Of a stretch of DNA of 64,000 nt, positions 12,000-25,026 are shown one piece after another. Below the pieces are notes generated by a model. That model made no database searches, was not told where the DNA came from, and was given only the letters and a program-made list of their open reading frames with translations. The position numbers and the translations under genes were made by a program. How positions within the stretch are numbered: the stretch's first letter is position 1; each line of letters begins with the position of its first letter. Source of the DNA: Nymphalis io (Eukaryota > Arthropoda > Insecta > Lepidoptera > Nymphalidae); contig NC_065900.1 of the NCBI RefSeq assembly GCF_905147045.1, forward strand, positions 12,172,501-12,236,500, written 5' to 3'.

Positions 12000-14378
12000 T
12001 ATTTTATTTGAAACGATTTTCTTTTGTTTTTTTTTTTAATTTTAGCGAAAATGAAAAGGTGAAAATATTTTTTTTATTAAATTATGTTATTTTTTTGTCA
12101 CCATCGGTTGTTTTATTATTATACTTAAATTTTAGTATATTATTTATTATCACAACACGCTCAGTCTGCACGGAAACTATAATGAAACTGACTAAATGAT
12201 TCTGTGCAGATGGGAAGGCCATTTTATCTAATAAAAAGATTTTAGTTTTTCTGTTAAGTAGGTATTATTTAATTTTAAGTTTTCTTCAGTTTTATGCCTG
12301 ACTGACAGTTTGCGTTATAAATATGTATTATTGTTATCTTCGTATATAGGTGAACAACTTATTTATTTTATGACAATATACTGTTGATTGCTATGTAAAT
12401 GTATTTCTTTGTAACTTAAAACAAAATTATCGTCACTGTATGTTGAATTAATGTTCATACAACTCATGTTTAACATGTAACAAAAGTCAGAACTAATTGC
12501 GTCAGAAACGTTTCACGCAAACGTTACGCATAAAGTGTTGCACTAAAATTCGACAATGAAATTTTATTTACATTGTACCTCAAGTTTTGGCACTTCAAAG
12601 CTGTCTAGACACTAAAATTGCGTTTTATAATTTGCTTTTTCGATCGAGTTACATCCCTAACATCGCCAATGCCTCATCAACGTTGGGACATAAGATGTTT
12701 TGTATGTTGTGCTTGTAGTTACACTGACTCATTTCCCCGTCCAAACGTTACGCAACAATGTATTGCTGCTTGGCGATAGAATATGAGTGAGTGGAATCTA
12801 CCCAGTCAGGCTTGCAGAAATCCTAAATCACCAACTCTATAACGATAGAAAAAAAAAACTTAAAAACTACTTAAAACTCTAATACATATAATATGTTATA
12901 TTAAACAACGTGTGTGACGTACATGGCGTGTTTTTGATATTTAAAATAATTGATGTTTAAAAAAAAATATATGCCAAATCTTATTTTTTTTAAATATCTA
13001 TTTATTACATATATTTGGCTGGATGATGCGATGTAGACAATCATTTCAGAAATCGAGTTTTAATACCACGGCTGTTAGTATTGCAATATTATTTTATATG
13101 ATAAGAATAACATTAATTTACATAATGTATATTGAAAATATACGGGATCTGTATTATATTTAAAAAAATCTTTAAAATAATATGACTCACTCAGTCAATT
13201 TAAATACGCGTAATGTTAATTATACTTTACCAAAGATTTCTTTAAGGTAAGGTTTGATTGTGTCGTCGATTATGTACATATGAATATATAAAATGTCAGA
13301 ACTGAGCCTTAACGATAAATCGTAATGCTTAAGTTAGTGTTTTAGACTTAAGGATTGTGTAATATCTATTTGGAACTGTCAATTTATAAGAAAATTAATA
13401 ATGATTTATTATATTTATATACTTTCTCTACAAATATAACAATTAGCCTACATGATAATAAAAAAGTCACTGTATCTACTGAGAAAGTTTGTGAAATTTT
13501 TTCTTTGTCAATTATATGAATGACATGAATTGAATTGAAATTTTTAAGCAAAATTTATTATTTCAACGTTTAAACGTAACAGTAATATCTGTTTTAAAAA
13601 CAAAAATGTATTATTCACTTAATTTCCAAAATTAAAAAGTTATTCTATTAACTTAAGAAATTATAAAAAATCATAACTTATTTATCAAAAATATAACTTA
13701 TTTAGTTTATTGGGTAGTGTAGTAATAGAACGCCTGAAAAAATAAAAATGCAATTATATAGTTGATCAATTTTGCTTTTTATTTAAAAAAGTGATTATGA
13801 AGGTTATAAGAAAAAACTACACAATATAAAAATACTATATATATTTATTGATATAATTATGAATATTAGCAGCTTCAATCTTTACATAACTATGTTATTC
13901 GTTGCCACCCAAGAATTTCTTCAGCCTGGATTCTACAACCTATGTATATTTTATTTTACAATATTGCTATTTTTAATGTTTTTGTTATTAGCGTGAAAAC
14001 ACAAATGAACAATAAACAAACACTGTACTGATTAAAAAAAATATAAAGCCGCTTCACGTATGTGAGTAAATGAGATATTAGAAAAGAGTCAACGACATTT
14101 GTGCAAACAAGAGCGCTTTTTCGTGCTATGATTGCTCCTAGATACGTTATCCTTACAAAAACAATATCCTAATAAAAATAAGACATTTAGAATTTCACAT
14201 GTCTGGGGAAACAGAAAACTATGTTAGAATTAGATTGCGGCAGTATATCGGACTGTAAAAGAAAGGGAGCTTGCGAACATATAATTGTGTGCACCGTAAT
14301 ATGTTCTAAGTTAGTACGATGTTAATCGACTAGAATAGGATTACTTGTGTACTTTATGCATTCCGCACCGTATCGTAC
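12000..14378. other. Intergenic DNA between genes A and B
   Basis: AT-rich DNA upstream of the ATG of gene A. Apart from the R1 relic at 12655 I see no coding segment, RNA gene or clear promoter motif. The promoter of gene A is presumably close to 11932 but cannot be pointed out. Confidence 0.6.
12655..12830 (+). mobile_element. R1 repeat relic
   Basis: CATCGCCAATGCCTCATCAA ... TTACACTGACTCATTTCCCC ... ATCTACCCAGTCAGGCTTGC. It lies between genes A and B. Confidence 0.6.
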
Positions 14379-14680
14379 CGTAACAGCCTGTGAATGTCCC
14401 ACTGCTGGGCTAAAGGCCTCCTCTCCTCTTTTTGAGGAGAAGGTTTAGAGCTTATTCCACCACGCTGCTCCAATGCGGGTTGGTGGATTACACATGTGGC
14501 AGAATTTCAGTGAAATTAGACACATGCAGGTTTCCTCACGATGTTTTCTTCACCTTAAAGCACAAGATGAATTATAATCACAAATTAAGTACATGAAAAT
14601 TCAGTGGTGCTTGCTTTGGTTTGAACCCACGATCATCGGTTAAGATTCACGCGTTCTTACCACTGGGCCATCTCGGCTTT
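14379..14680 (-). mobile_element. R2 tRNA-like SINE, full copy
   Basis: On the minus strand it begins GCCGAGATGGCCCAGTGGTA (A box TGGCCCAGTGG) and has GGTTCAAACC as a B box about 50 bp later, like a tRNA head. A body of about 220 bp follows, ending in GGGACATTCACAGGCTGTTA. RNA polymerase III transcription is inferred from the family type. Confidence 0.85.
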
Positions 14681-14941
14681 TTTATGCATTCCGATACTAA
14701 GATATATAAAATTATATTTAGTAATCTTAATAATAATAATATTATATATTTGTTTATGTATTAAAACTAGTTTTTGTATAATAACATGTATTTGTTTGTT
14801 TTGAATGGAACTTATAGATTATTATTACTTAAGGGTAACTTACATACAAACCACATCTATTAATTATTAAAATAATCACATTGACTTGGAAATAAATCTT
14901 CATTTTTTTCACTGTAGATATTTTATTGAAATATTTGTATA

Positions 14942-15145
14942 GGCCGGTTGGCGTGGTTGATAGATACTTGCCTTTCCCACCCAGGACAGACATTTGTGTG
15001 CATGAACATGTCTGTTTATCCTGAGTCTGGGTGTAATTATCTATATAATGTATTTACAAAAAAAAAGTAGTATATATAGTATATCAGTTTTCTAGTTTGA
15101 GACCAGATGACCGTGTGAAAATAATGTACCATAATATTGATTAAA
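14942..15145 (+). mobile_element. R3 tRNA-like SINE, B box deleted
   Basis: GGCCGGTTGGCGTGGTTGAT AGATACTTGCC, then CCCACCCAGGACAGACATTT. The segment with the B box (present at 49375) is missing. Confidence 0.75.
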
Positions 15146-15304
15146 AGATTTGTAGATCCAGAGAGAAAAATTTAAGTTCAACTTAACAAATAAATGGTTG
15201 TTATAAAGCTCAAAAAGAAAAAGTTGTCTTTAATTAAAACAGCATTAACAAACTGCAAACTGATTGGAATACGTATAATAGCTATCATATTATATTAAAT
15301 GACG

Positions 15305-18300
15305 TCATTTCTTAGATTTGTCTGATGGTAAGAAGCTGGATACGATGACGGCGCCTGTGGAATACGAATAGCAATTTAATGATAAATGTGTGCATGCATA
15401 CAACAATGTATTTTATTTTGATTGATTCTTGGGTATGAATGTAAAATTTTATTGTTTTTATTCATCTTCGAAACGCAGTGTTTATACTGTCAATGATATA
15501 CAAACATTGTGCTTTCATTATACATTTTTTTTTAATACTTGGCACTCGTATATGTCACATCTGTTAAATTTTGGAAGTACAAATTTATATTGATTAATGA
15601 TTTTGTATTTATTATAATAATGATATTGTAACGGTTGCCAATCAATATTTGTAATACAAAAATAATTATACATAAACATACTATCAGTAGGGCTATTATT
15701 TAAGAACAAACTCAAACTTACCGCAGAAAACGGTCATGAAATGTCAAATATGCAACGTTGATCATAATAATTTATTTATTTATTTATTATAATATCAACA
15801 CCAACAAGAAGTACACAAATAAATTCAATTGAGTCGTTAAACATAACGTTATCAAGTGTCTCCTGAATAATAGGTGTTGCATAATATATCAACATTACGA
15901 TTTAACAAAAAAAAAAAAAAATTAAAAGATTTATAACAAATATAAAAGATATTAACAATTAAATTATCATAAAATTATCACATGATCGGTATAAAATGAA
16001 TAAAATATAAATATCTGAGAACATTTAAATTTGAATACGATTAAAAGTAAACAAAAGTAAGAGGCACTAAAGGCATAAAGAAAAAGAAGTTAAAAATTGA
16101 AATAAAACATTTCAAGAATACACGCATTAAAATAGTATATGGTGATATACCATAATTCGGTTGTTAACATTTCACGGGTGAGTAATGAAGTGAGTTCTTA
16201 CAGACCCGCTCTACTGATTTCTATTAATGTAAGATACTCTTATTACTTACTTAGAACAAAGGCACTCCAGGAATATAACGAGTTAACGCAATGAGACACG
16301 AGGTAAGAACCAACAACATTAATGCCAGCTAGCGCGCTTATCCTGGCTATCATAACTCCCAAGCACGCTGCCATACCACTAATAAAAACAAAATTAACAT
16401 TAATACGATAAAATACTATATAATGAAAAGGACGACACGCGATTTATACGCAGAATAGTATTTGATTTGTAAAGCAGCTCGCTTTACAAATCAAAAACTA
16501 TTCTGCCTAATCTTTATTGACACCCTTATTTGCAAAGACTGTTTGTTCAAATAAAAGTGCTAATGTGATATTAATATTGTAAGTGGTTAGTACTGCTACT
16601 ATTTATCTGTTAAAAAATAAAGATTATATATACCCAGATTTTCATTTTCAACGTATTAACTAACTGAAAAGGTATGTAAAACACCTCACCATAATATAAC
16701 AAACTACAGAACTGTTTATTAAAATCAAAATGGTAATCTGATACTAAAATTACAAATAAAAAATAAGTATTTTTTTGTAATGTTAACTAGATTAAATAAA
16801 TTATTATAACAAAGTTTTTTTTTTATCTAAATGACCGTTTTCAAGGAACGACTATTATTCCTAATTACCCCTCCAATTAAGCATACTGCTTGTGTTAGGA
16901 GTTTTTTTTTTTATATAGAATAGGAAGGTGGACGAGCATATGGGCCACCTGATGGTAAGTGGTCACCAAACGCTCTTAGACATTGGCATTGTAAGAAATG
17001 TCAACCATCGCTTATAGCCAATGCGCCACCAACCTTGGGAACTAAGATTTTATGTCCCTTGTGCCTGTAATTACACTGGCTCACTCACCCTTCAAACCGG
17101 AACACAACAATATCAAGTATTGCTGTTTTGCGGTAGAATATCTGATGAGTGGGTGGTACCTACCCAGACGAGCTTGCACAAAGCCCTACCACCAGTGTCA
17201 GTGTGGGGGTCAGTTTGACATCGCTAAGCAGGCCGTAAACCATTGCGCTATTGACGCTAATATGCAAGAATATATTACCATCATAAAAAAAAAAACATTT
17301 ACCGATAGGACGTTGGAAACAGGTCGACGTAATAAGAGAAAACAATTGACAGGCACACGGAGCTAATCATGAACCCGAAAAAGAGACAAATGCTTAATAT
17401 CCTTCCAGGAACAAATGGAATAGCAGCTCCAGAAATAAACGAAAACGAGAGAAGTATTATTAAAACTGTTTTCCTCCACCTATTTAGCCATGCAACAAAA
17501 ACAATAAGGATGCTGTACAACACGGATTGAATAAGGCTTATCCACACTGAAAACTCAGTCACTGACAATATGCATATCTGAAAGAAATGGAATATTAATG
17601 AAATGGTAATATACTTTCTTGCAATGTTAAAACCAATCTTAATTAAAGTTTTCAAGCAAATTAAGCATAATATTAAATGCAAAGCCACCGAGAAGAACCG
17701 ACAAAATGCTAAGTCGTACCTTTGCACTAATTAATTTAAATTTCTGTCCAGACTAATACTAACTCCATGCTATTTTTTCTTTTAGATAATGTTATACTGA
17801 GTATGTATTTAATTATTATTTTTAACAATATTAAATTGCGTTGATTGGCATTAAAATTAAAACTAATAAATTATTATTCAGCATAATATTGCTAGTTACC
17901 TCACCTTCTTCGCAATAACTTTATACCAACACCAAGATAACACATATAAAATTAAGGCTATTAAAAACTCACATCGTTATTATTCAGTTCCTTATAAATA
18001 TTTATCAATCCACACATGTTATCAGCTGTGACATTTGTATCGTAACCTGTATTAAATGTCTCCATCACCAAGGGAAACCATGCGTAGAAGCCGTTATTGC
18101 TAAAAGAAAGGAAATTTCTGACAGGACTATTTTTAAAATCATTCAAGATCGATGAATGTTCAAGTGTTACGTAAGCATATCATTAAAAAAAGTAAATATC
18201 ATGTAGATTAAAACTTATCTGTCCATTCTCATCTAGAATTGCTGTATTAACTAATATTTTTGCCCCATTGGCTTGTTGGTCCTAAGCATTTGGTCAAATA

Positions 18301-21300
18301 CTAACAACAATATTTTATTCATTTTACGTGGTTCCATTCCCACACAGGACATACATTTGTGTGTATGAACATGCCTGTTTGTCCTAAGTCTGGGTGTGAT
18401 TATCGATACAAGTATGTATTTACAAAAGAAAAGTAGTATATGTAGTATATCAGTGGTCTGGCTTCCATAGTACAAGCTCTGCTTAGTTTGGGATCACATT
18501 GCCGTGTGTAAATAATGTCCCAGGATATTATAATTATTCATTTCGCGCATGGCGACAAAGTGAAACTTCGCGAGGAAACCTACAAGTGATCAATGAAAAA
18601 TTACCACACATATCTACCAACCAGCATCGAAGCAGCATGGTGGAATAAGCTGTGAGGTCTTAGCACTTTGTTATTTCACTTTTTCTCTATCTAAATACTT
18701 TGCCTGGATGTAGCAACATCTAATACCTTTAAATTTGAAAGTGATTTTGTTTGTTACGCTTTCAAGTTTTAAATATTACGGACCATAAACGGATCATAAT
18801 TAAATTTTGCACACACGTTATATATTCTATACATTTCTTAAATAATTAAAATAGAATATACTTATTAAAATAACTACTAAATACTAACGTTGCATATACA
18901 ACCATCGTTATATAAAATAATTGTAGGAGTCTATATAGCAGGGGCGGCTTGAACAGTGGAAACGTTTGATCCATCAAAGACTGTAGTAATGAAAGGTCAT
19001 TTCGTCTTAGTGATGTTATCTCCTGTAGAACCACTCTCTTAACCTGGTATAAAAAATAACATCATTTGATATTTTTTTACTTGATTTGATTTTTTCATTG
19101 ATAAGATTGGTTAAGAAATCCAGCTATATAAATAGTTCCACGGATTGACTCACAATAACCGCTAATCAAAGACCAATTAATTAATTTTAAATTAATCTGA
19201 ATAGTCATTGGTCGGTAGCTGCCGATCAGGTAGGTGACCAATCAGCGTTCAGTATTTAATCGGATAAGTTAATTAAACATTGATCAACATTTCCGAAACT
19301 GGAGGTCGTTTTGTCAAATACGAATATAACACATATCAATCTTAAAATACATAGTAAATATTATTGTAAATACTCACTGGATATGTTTCGACTTTAACGC
19401 CATTTTTCTCAGTGATTTCCTTCAAGAGTTTTATCGCCGCCTTCTCATTTCCTCTATTAAGTACAAACTTTGGACTTTCACAGAAGTAACTTGCAAAAAC
19501 ACCCGATACACCGAGCGGTATGGTTAAAATAAGACTCAAAAGTCTCCAAGGCTTGAAGACTATAAAGCCAAGATCAAACGCAAAGTTGAGACTAAGAATG
19601 AAATAAGCACAAACTGGAATGATGATCACATTTTTAGTAACAGCCTTTTTATATTTAATTTATAATTTAAGAAAGAAACTTGTCTTACTATTGTAAATTG
19701 CAAATGACATAAACAGTGAAAATGTTACTCCTATCACAAGTTTCCCTTTTAACTTCGTAGAGCAGCATTCCCCCAGTAGTGTAAGTCCTAAAGACTGGAT
19801 TCCACTTGAGCTGCAATTTTAACAAATAAATAAAAACCTAAGCATTACAGTGACAAATTAAAATGTTACATTAAAACCTATATGTAATAAGGTAATGTAA
19901 CAGCCACCTAGCAGGGGCTTAAGGGCTCCTCTCCCTTTGAGGGGAAGGTTTGGAACTTATTCCACCACTTCACTCTAATGCGGTTTGGCGAATACACATG
20001 TGGCAGAATTTCAATTAAACTAGACATATGAAGGTTTACACATGATATTTTCCTTCACCACCGAGCGGTGGTGCTTGCCTGGGTTTGCCCAAGAACATCA
20101 GTTAAGAATCACGTTCTAACTGCTGGGCCATATCGGCTCGGATGTCTGGAATTGTACTTACAAACTGGAGCTTAAAAACTTCAAAACAGCAAGTACTATC
20201 CAATTAGGAGAGAAGGCACTGATGCTGGCCATGATGAAGCTTCCCCATAAAGATAAACGCAAGCCTTTAAGTCGACCTTGCGTATCGGAAAAGTAGCCCC
20301 AAGGATATGCCAAAACGATCGAGCCTGGTTACAGACAAAATAAAGGTCACAGTTTATAAATACATCGTTATTGCACACACCAAATAAAAAGAAACACAAT
20401 ATAAATATATTTTTCTTTTAAATAACATTATTTGTATACAGGCAGATACTTCAATTTTATTGTGTACAGATTATTATCGTTGGGTAGTTTCCGCTTGCGG
20501 GTTCATCACGTGTGAGGAGGTCGCAGGCGTAATGTATCTTATGTTATTCCTGGCAACATTTTATGATGATCGGTTGGAAAGTTAAGCATTTATAATAGTA
20601 TTCTAACATACTTTACCTACATTATTATCGTAAAGTTACAAGTATTTATTAGCAGGTGACTATATCGTTAATTTATTAATTTTATGTTATGGCCACATAC
20701 CTACTGTTTTAGTTTATATTTTTTATGGTGAATAATATTATGTCTATTTCCTATAAATTATATTGATAATATAATTTATTAATTGATATATAATATGTGT
20801 ATTTTATATTTACATTTATTTATTTATTTCTTTTAGTTATAGATTAATGTTATTTTATTTATTAATACAGCACCACCTACCACATATCCTATGAGTTATC
20901 ACTTACACCGTTGGTTGCCTGGAAGAGATCGCTATGTAGCGATATGGTCGCCAAAAATTGTATGCTACTTTTATTTAGGCTGTATCCATGTTTTGTTTTT
21001 TTTTTTCATGTGGTGTACAATAAAGAATAAAGTAAAGTAAATTATCAATTCTTATTCTTACCCTTGGATAAAGTTATCATTAGAAATATCAAATAATAAA
21101 ACAATTATTAGGAGATATATATATGATTGGGTCACTTATAAAATATTTTAAGGTTAGCGATTCTGCACTGCTAAACTGTAATCTAGAACTCACCCGAAAT
21201 TTTGACAACCGAATTATGGTGATATACTATTTTGATGCGTGTATTCTTGAAATGTTATGATTGTTATGGTCAATGTTGAATATATTTTTTTATTTTGGAC

Positions 21301-22482
21301 GCTTCAGTGAGTTTTAAGTTTTTTCTTACAGAATAACCTACTGTTCTGAACGAAGTGAGCTTCGTATCTCATTCGTGAAATATTGAAAACCGACTTATGG
21401 TTAGGTACACCTGATTTTGATGCTTGTTAAATTTTATAATTACAAGAATATTCACTATAATCGATTAGGGCACACGTTTTCAAGCCTGAGCCTTCTCGGC
21501 TCTCTCCCTTAACTTATGTGTATAATAGTTAAAATATTTAATAAAGTAATGAAAATACGCGCCACTTATACCACAATCGTATATATTAAATCCTTTTATA
21601 ATTACCGAGAAAAGGCATGCATATCAGGAGACTCTTCTGAATGTGGGTGATATCCAAGTCACAAGCACTGGACACCACCACGGAAAACCCGAACATGTCC
21701 AAAGCCATACCCTCCAATGCCAGGCAAATAAATACTGACAAACCAAACACGTACCAGCCAGTACCTATACATAGTAATAATAATTTAGCTAAACCTCTCT
21801 GACATACTCTGTCATACTGTGCCAGAAGATGTCATAAGAGTGTTTTTACTTATTACATTTACTGTCAGAGTATCATCGGAAAACTTACGGTTTTTCGCCT
21901 AGAGAAACAAAATTGCGATTCAACATGGGAATGATGGCCCTCTAGACACAATTCAGTGGTCGTAATTTTTATTTTGCTTGCATATTATAATTATCATGTT
22001 TTAACAAAAATGCAAATACGGTAAGATACAAAGATAGTAAGTAAGTAAGTAGGTAAGTGAAGGTTAGTTGAAAGATGCATGAGAAGGCAAATGGACCTCT
22101 CCATTAGCTGATGACAATAAAGAGCAGTAAAAGAAATTTGATGAGCGTTGTTTCTAAGCGTAAAACATAATAAAATTTGATCCTATTATAGCATATATAA
22201 CTAAATTTCTTTGATGCGTAAGAAACATAAGAACAATACAAATGGACCATACAAGTTAAGAGAAATCATTTATTTACTTTAATTTAAAGATAATTAAACA
22301 GGTTAAGTGTTTCTATGTATCATAAAAGTAGGAAGCTCACCTGCTAAGTCAATAGCCTCATCATAAGTATATACTTTGTCCTCACGTTGTTGACTTTTGA
22401 TGCTCCATACAGTTAAATCTCTACCGTCGTATATTTCGAAAAACTCTGGATTTTTCTTAAGATATTTCCCATACAACGCCAT
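15305..22482 (-). CDS. Gene B: SV2/SVOP-like MFS transporter, complete
   Basis: Exons: 22482-22341 (ATG), 21764-21606, 20324-20162, 19810-19689, 19613-19378, 19043-18889, 18099-17973, 17577-17303, 16378-16251, 15354-15305 (TGA at 15307-15305). They sum to 1557 nt, 518 residues, in frame throughout. The N-terminus ends YTYDEAIDLAG; TM1 follows; the loop 2-3 motif reads GYFSDTQGRLKG, losing the usual basic residue after GR; PWRLL and CESPKFVL follow TM6; the luminal loop has one NVT sequon and paired cysteines; VDLFPTSYRG precedes TM11; the tail is FLPSDKSKK. Length is normal for the group. Exon 8 equals two exons of gene C joined, so one intron was lost. It lies between genes A and C in the same direction with matching intron phases, as a tandem paralogue. 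Expected at a cell or vesicle membrane; substrate unknown. Confidence 0.93.
16450..16506. repeat. 26-bp-arm hairpin in an intron of gene B
   Basis: Arms 16450-16475 and 16481-16506 differ at one position around the loop AGCTC: GCAGAATAGTATTTGATTTG / CAAATCAAAAACTATTCTGC. Confidence 0.85.
16901..17196 (+). mobile_element. R1 repeat, full copy, young subfamily (intron 8 of gene B)
   Basis: R1 starts with a T-run and AGAATAGGAAGG, then GACGAGCATATGGGCCACCT, and ends CCCTACCACCAGT. About 290 bp, no long ORF of its own kind; a non-autonomous interspersed repeat. This copy has the variant TTATAGCCAATGCG shared with 31818 and 38192. Confidence 0.88.
18327..18540 (+). mobile_element. R3 SINE, 5' end damaged (intron 6 of gene B)
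   Basis: CCATTCCCACACAGGACATA ... GTCTGGGTGTGATTATCGAT ... TAATGTCCCAGGATATTA. Confidence 0.75.
19893..20142 (-). mobile_element. R2 SINE, diverged (intron 3 of gene B)
   Basis: GTAACAGCCACCTAGCAGGG ... CTTATTCCACCACTTC ... CACATGTGGCAGAATTTCAA ... CTGCTGGGCCATATCGGC. Confidence 0.7.
20910..21045 (+). mobile_element. LINE 3' end fragment
   Basis: GGTTGCCTGGAAGAGATCGC ... TAGCGATATGGTCGCC ... GTGTACAATAAAGAATAAAG matches the reverse complement of 36460-36600, the 3' untranslated end of the LINE at 36.5 kb. Only the tail remains. A third similar tail lies in minus orientation at about 61930-62080 (TTTATTGCACAC ... GGCGGTCTTATCGCT). Confidence 0.7.
22030..22066. repeat. Short GTAA tandem repeat
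   Basis: AGTAAGTAAGTAAGTAGGTA AGTG, in intron 1 of gene B. Confidence 0.7.
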
Positions 22483-23123
22483 TTATATTTTATTATAATT
22501 ATCGCCGGCTCACTAAATATATAGCTAGCCGTGCATTTAACTTAATATATATATTAATATATTCCGTTTCATTAAAATTTTAGCGACTCCTTTAGCTAAA
22601 ACATTACTTTGGAAGTATAATTTTAACAAACTCTTAAAATCTCGTCGTTAACCATAATTATAACCAATAAATTTAAGTAAATAATGTTTAAAAAATAGAT
22701 TTTATTATATAAAGTTTTATTATTTATATATAAAGTTCACTACCTGAACTAAACTGAAAATATTACTTGGTACTTGATATGAACAAAATGATAATTATTC
22801 AAAATTAGTTAAGCATGTTTCTATCGTTTGTTCCATTTGTAAGGTTCCGTACTGGATAGATGTTAGTAATTATTGAAATCATGAGAAAATCGGTATGCGA
22901 ATTAAATTAAAGTACACTTTCGCGGTCATCTGGTTTTTCGGCTGTTAATAAAAACGATCTTTATGTTTTTATTTAAATACTTATTAATTGATAAAATATA
23001 CAGCAAATGTCACAAAAATATTGAAATATTTGTTATTCTATATTATTAAATGTTATAATGATAAACATTATTAAAATAATAAATAAAGAAACTACAAAAG
23101 TGTTATACTTTTATGAATATATA

Positions 23124-23272
23124 TAGGGCGCCCTCCAGCCAGGTGGACCGATGACCTTAAGAAGGTGGCGGGCACCAACTGGATGCGGAAGTGGAGGACA
23201 GGGAGCTTTGGCGCACCTTGGGAGAGGCCTATGTTCAGCAGCGGACAATGATTGGCTGTTGATTGATTGATT
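23124..23272 (+). pseudogene. RTE-like LINE 3' tail fragment
   Basis: Translates as GRPPARWTDDLKKVAGTNWM then shifts frame after CGGAAG and ends in GATTGATTGATTGA. It is nearly the same sequence as 54232-54375 but keeps the Trp codon that is a stop there. Only about 150 bp remain. Confidence 0.8.
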
Positions 23273-23300
23273 GAATATATATAATGTTTTGTAATACTAA

Positions 23301-23415
23301 TAATAATAATATCCTGGGACATTATTCACACATGGCATCACTGATACCGTACTAAGCAGAGCTTGTACCATGGAAACCACTTTTCTTTTGTAAAAACATA
23401 CTTATATATATAATT
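23301..23415 (-). mobile_element. R3 SINE, 3' part, minus orientation
   Basis: ATATCCTGGGACATTATTCA CACATGGC ... GCTTGTACCATGGAAACCAC. Confidence 0.7.
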
Positions 23416-23654
23416 AATAGAATAATTTCATCTATTCCCAGTTACTACGACTTGTGGCGTATTCTATATTCGTATATTGTAAACTAACTTCCGTTCGAAT
23501 AGATGGCGCTGGACGCTTTAGATATCGTTATAAAGTTATTCATACAAAACTTTATAAATTTATAGCAATGCACAAATTTCTACTATCGTATTGGCTTTGA
23601 AAAAATGCGACTGTATCAAGATTATATTTGTATATTTGGAGATTCATTGATCCT

Positions 23655-23920
23655 TACAGCGACGTTGTTAAAAAAAGACGTGCGCTAATTTAAAACCGCC
23701 ATTTTGTTAGTGGACAGAAAGACAAATTAATTATTTCATTATTGGCGTGACTTGTGATTTTTTGAATGTGTTCAATTATGCAATTTGAATTTTTAAGAGT
23801 AATTGAGTAAGTAATTTACCTGAATTTGTATGATTTAGTGTTCTATTTAAAAAAAAAACCTAATTCGAGGTTTTCATACAATCAATTTCACTTCTGGATG
23901 CTAAATATAATATTATATGT
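23655..23920 (+). repeat. R7 repeat, copy 1
   Basis: GCGACGTTGTTAAAAAAAGA CGTGCGCTAATTT, AAACCGCCATTTTGTTAGTG, ATTATTGGCGTGACTTGTGA and TTTCACTTCTGGATGCTAAA occur in the same order at 55265-55505. Family not recognised. Confidence 0.75.
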
Positions 23921-24219
23921 GTATTAAATAGTTTGTTTTTCTTAGTTGTAATGTGTTGTAATAGTTTAGTTAGTTGAACCTTAAAAATGAACGCTTCGAT
24001 AATGCTCTTCACTCGAATGTCATCGATAGGACTATCACGAGCCGGGTTTCGACATGAATATTTAAATACACTAATTATTCACATTGTTAAAAGTACTTAA
24101 TTAAGTTAGATAACGTGACCTTGGAATTTAAAAGAGATTTAGACTTCCAATGTTTTATAGAGTCCTGTCAGCGTCTTTTTAATGGCTACACACTAACTAA
24201 TGGACATACATAATACATA

Positions 24220-24425
24220 ATAATAATGTCCTCCACACCGATTTCGGCCACGGCGGCCAATCTCAAGAGAGATTAGCCAACTACGTAGGAGATATTATAG
24301 TGCACAAGTGTGTCCGCAACTCCGGACTGCTACTGAGAATTTTTCTGACAGAAAACCCCAATAACTTTTTATTGGCTACGGCCTTAATCAAGCCACTAGA
24401 CCAACGAGGCAGTCACACATAATAC
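24220..24425 (-). mobile_element. R4 SINE-like repeat, internally deleted
   Basis: CCGATTTCGGCCACGGCGGC CAATCTCAAGAG ... AGTGCACAAGTGTGTCCGCA ... CCGGACTGCTACTGAGAATT ... ACCAACGAGGCAGTC. The last part reads as a tRNA-like head on the minus strand. Confidence 0.7.
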
Positions 24426-24734
24426 ATAGACTTCTAAAATACTAAGCATGCTTTTTGCACTATTTAATTCTCTTTATACTGTTAACATGGAGCTAATGCG
24501 AAAGCTTAATACTTTTTATTATTATAAGCTTTTACTTAACTTGGAATATTTGTTTGTTAGTTTGTATATCATAAAGAAATGAAATTTTGCATGTTGGTTC
24601 AGTTTCTACAACAATATATTTTTGAGGTCAGCATGACCTGATTCTACACATAAGATTGGCTCCAGACAAAAGAACTCATCAACTACATATTGAAGAAAAT
24701 TTGTATACAAAAGCTTATTTGTTGAAAGGTTTTA

Positions 24735-25026
24735 ATTTTTTTTTATATAGAATAGGAAGACGGACGAGCATATGGGCCACCTGATGGTGGTCACCAACGC
24801 CCATAGACATTGGTATTGTAAGAAATGTTAACCGTCGCTTACATCACCAATGCACCACCAACCTTGGGAACTAATATGTTATGTCCCTTGTGCCTGTAAT
24901 TACACTGGCTCACTCACCATTCAAACCGGAACACAACAAAACCAAGTACTGTTTTTTTGCGGTAGATTAACTGATGAGTGGGTGGTCCCTACCCAGACGT
25001 GCTTGCACAAAGCTCTACCACCAGTA
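24735..25026 (+). mobile_element. R1 repeat, full copy, older subfamily
   Basis: Same ends as the copy at 16901. It carries CTTACATCACCAATGC in the middle and small deletions, so it is older than the TTATAGCC group. Confidence 0.85.

Noticed and set aside
14609..14680. tRNA gene
   Set aside because: It has A- and B-box-like motifs but no cloverleaf arms; it is the head of an R2 SINE. The same applies to the R3 heads at 25980 and 49320.
15700..15722. Exon ending ...TTTTCTGCG|GTAAGT on the minus strand downstream of gene B exon 9
   Set aside because: The donor is good but the upstream frame has stops and no family similarity, and gene B is complete without it.
16251..16260. Gene B ending at the in-frame TAA just past 16251 (VLSK, stop)
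   Set aside because: CTAA|GTAAGT is a strong donor, and the 15354 exon joins in phase and supplies the usual C-terminus (SFLPSDKSKK).
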